This document shows positions 13,173 through 13,180 of a stretch of DNA of 13,180 nt, piece after piece; the first letter of the stretch is position 1, and every line of letters starts with the position of its first letter. The notes under the pieces were generated by a model. The model was not told where the DNA came from. It searched no databases and saw only the letters and a program-made list of their open reading frames with translations. This DNA is from CAZLHO01 sp964559455. GTDB taxonomy: Bacteria > Krumholzibacteriota > Krumholzibacteriia > LZORAL124-64-63. The stretch covers positions 1 to 13,180 of the forward strand of contig CAZLHO010000070.1 in the NCBI GenBank assembly GCA_964559455.1, given 5' to 3'. Both the position numbers and the translations under genes were made by a program.

Positions 13173-13180
13173 TCCAAGTC

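Overview
The window comes from a very GC-rich (roughly 70% by eye) Gram-negative bacterium. It carries outer-membrane beta-barrels, lipoproteins with lipoboxes, a TonB/ExbB/ExbD set, an AsmA-family protein and MurB, so the cell has two membranes and peptidoglycan. The gene mix, the strong G/C bias at third codon positions and the style of the TonB C-terminal domain suggest an uncultured lineage near the FCB group (Krumholzibacteriota or Eisenbacteria-like). That placement is an inference and cannot be settled from the sequence alone. No mobile element, CRISPR array, rRNA or defence gene was found; the region looks like chromosomal backbone.

Left part (1-3488): the 3' portion of a comM/yifB-type AAA+ gene enters from the left on the plus strand and converges on a minus-strand gene for a small outer-membrane beta-barrel. 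Upstream of the barrel gene, also on the minus strand, is murB (peptidoglycan precursor synthesis). The murB-barrel gap holds a perfect 18-bp palindrome between a TTGACA and an A/T-rich hexamer.

Middle (3590-5758): divergent from murB is a three-gene energy-transduction set, tonB-like, exbB and exbD. It should convert proton motive force into mechanical work on the outer membrane. The TonB-like protein has an acidic linker rather than the classical Pro-Glu/Pro-Lys spacer.

Right part (5775-12789): a recognisable promoter precedes a tight plus-strand series: a lipoprotein that appears to hold two DNRLRE-like domains, a FadL/OmpP1-like beta-barrel that overlaps it by 4 nt, a TPR lipoprotein, mnmA (tRNA U34 2-thiolation) only 4 nt further on, and a large AsmA-family protein with an internal repeat of constant 133-residue offset. 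The lipoprotein/barrel/TPR trio is the least characterised part of the window and the best candidate for an undescribed envelope assembly. mnmA is the housekeeping passenger.

The window ends with three tRNA genes, Ser(UGA), Ser(GCU) and Arg(ACG), all with encoded CCA. They probably start from a TTGACA promoter that lies in the last codons of the AsmA gene.
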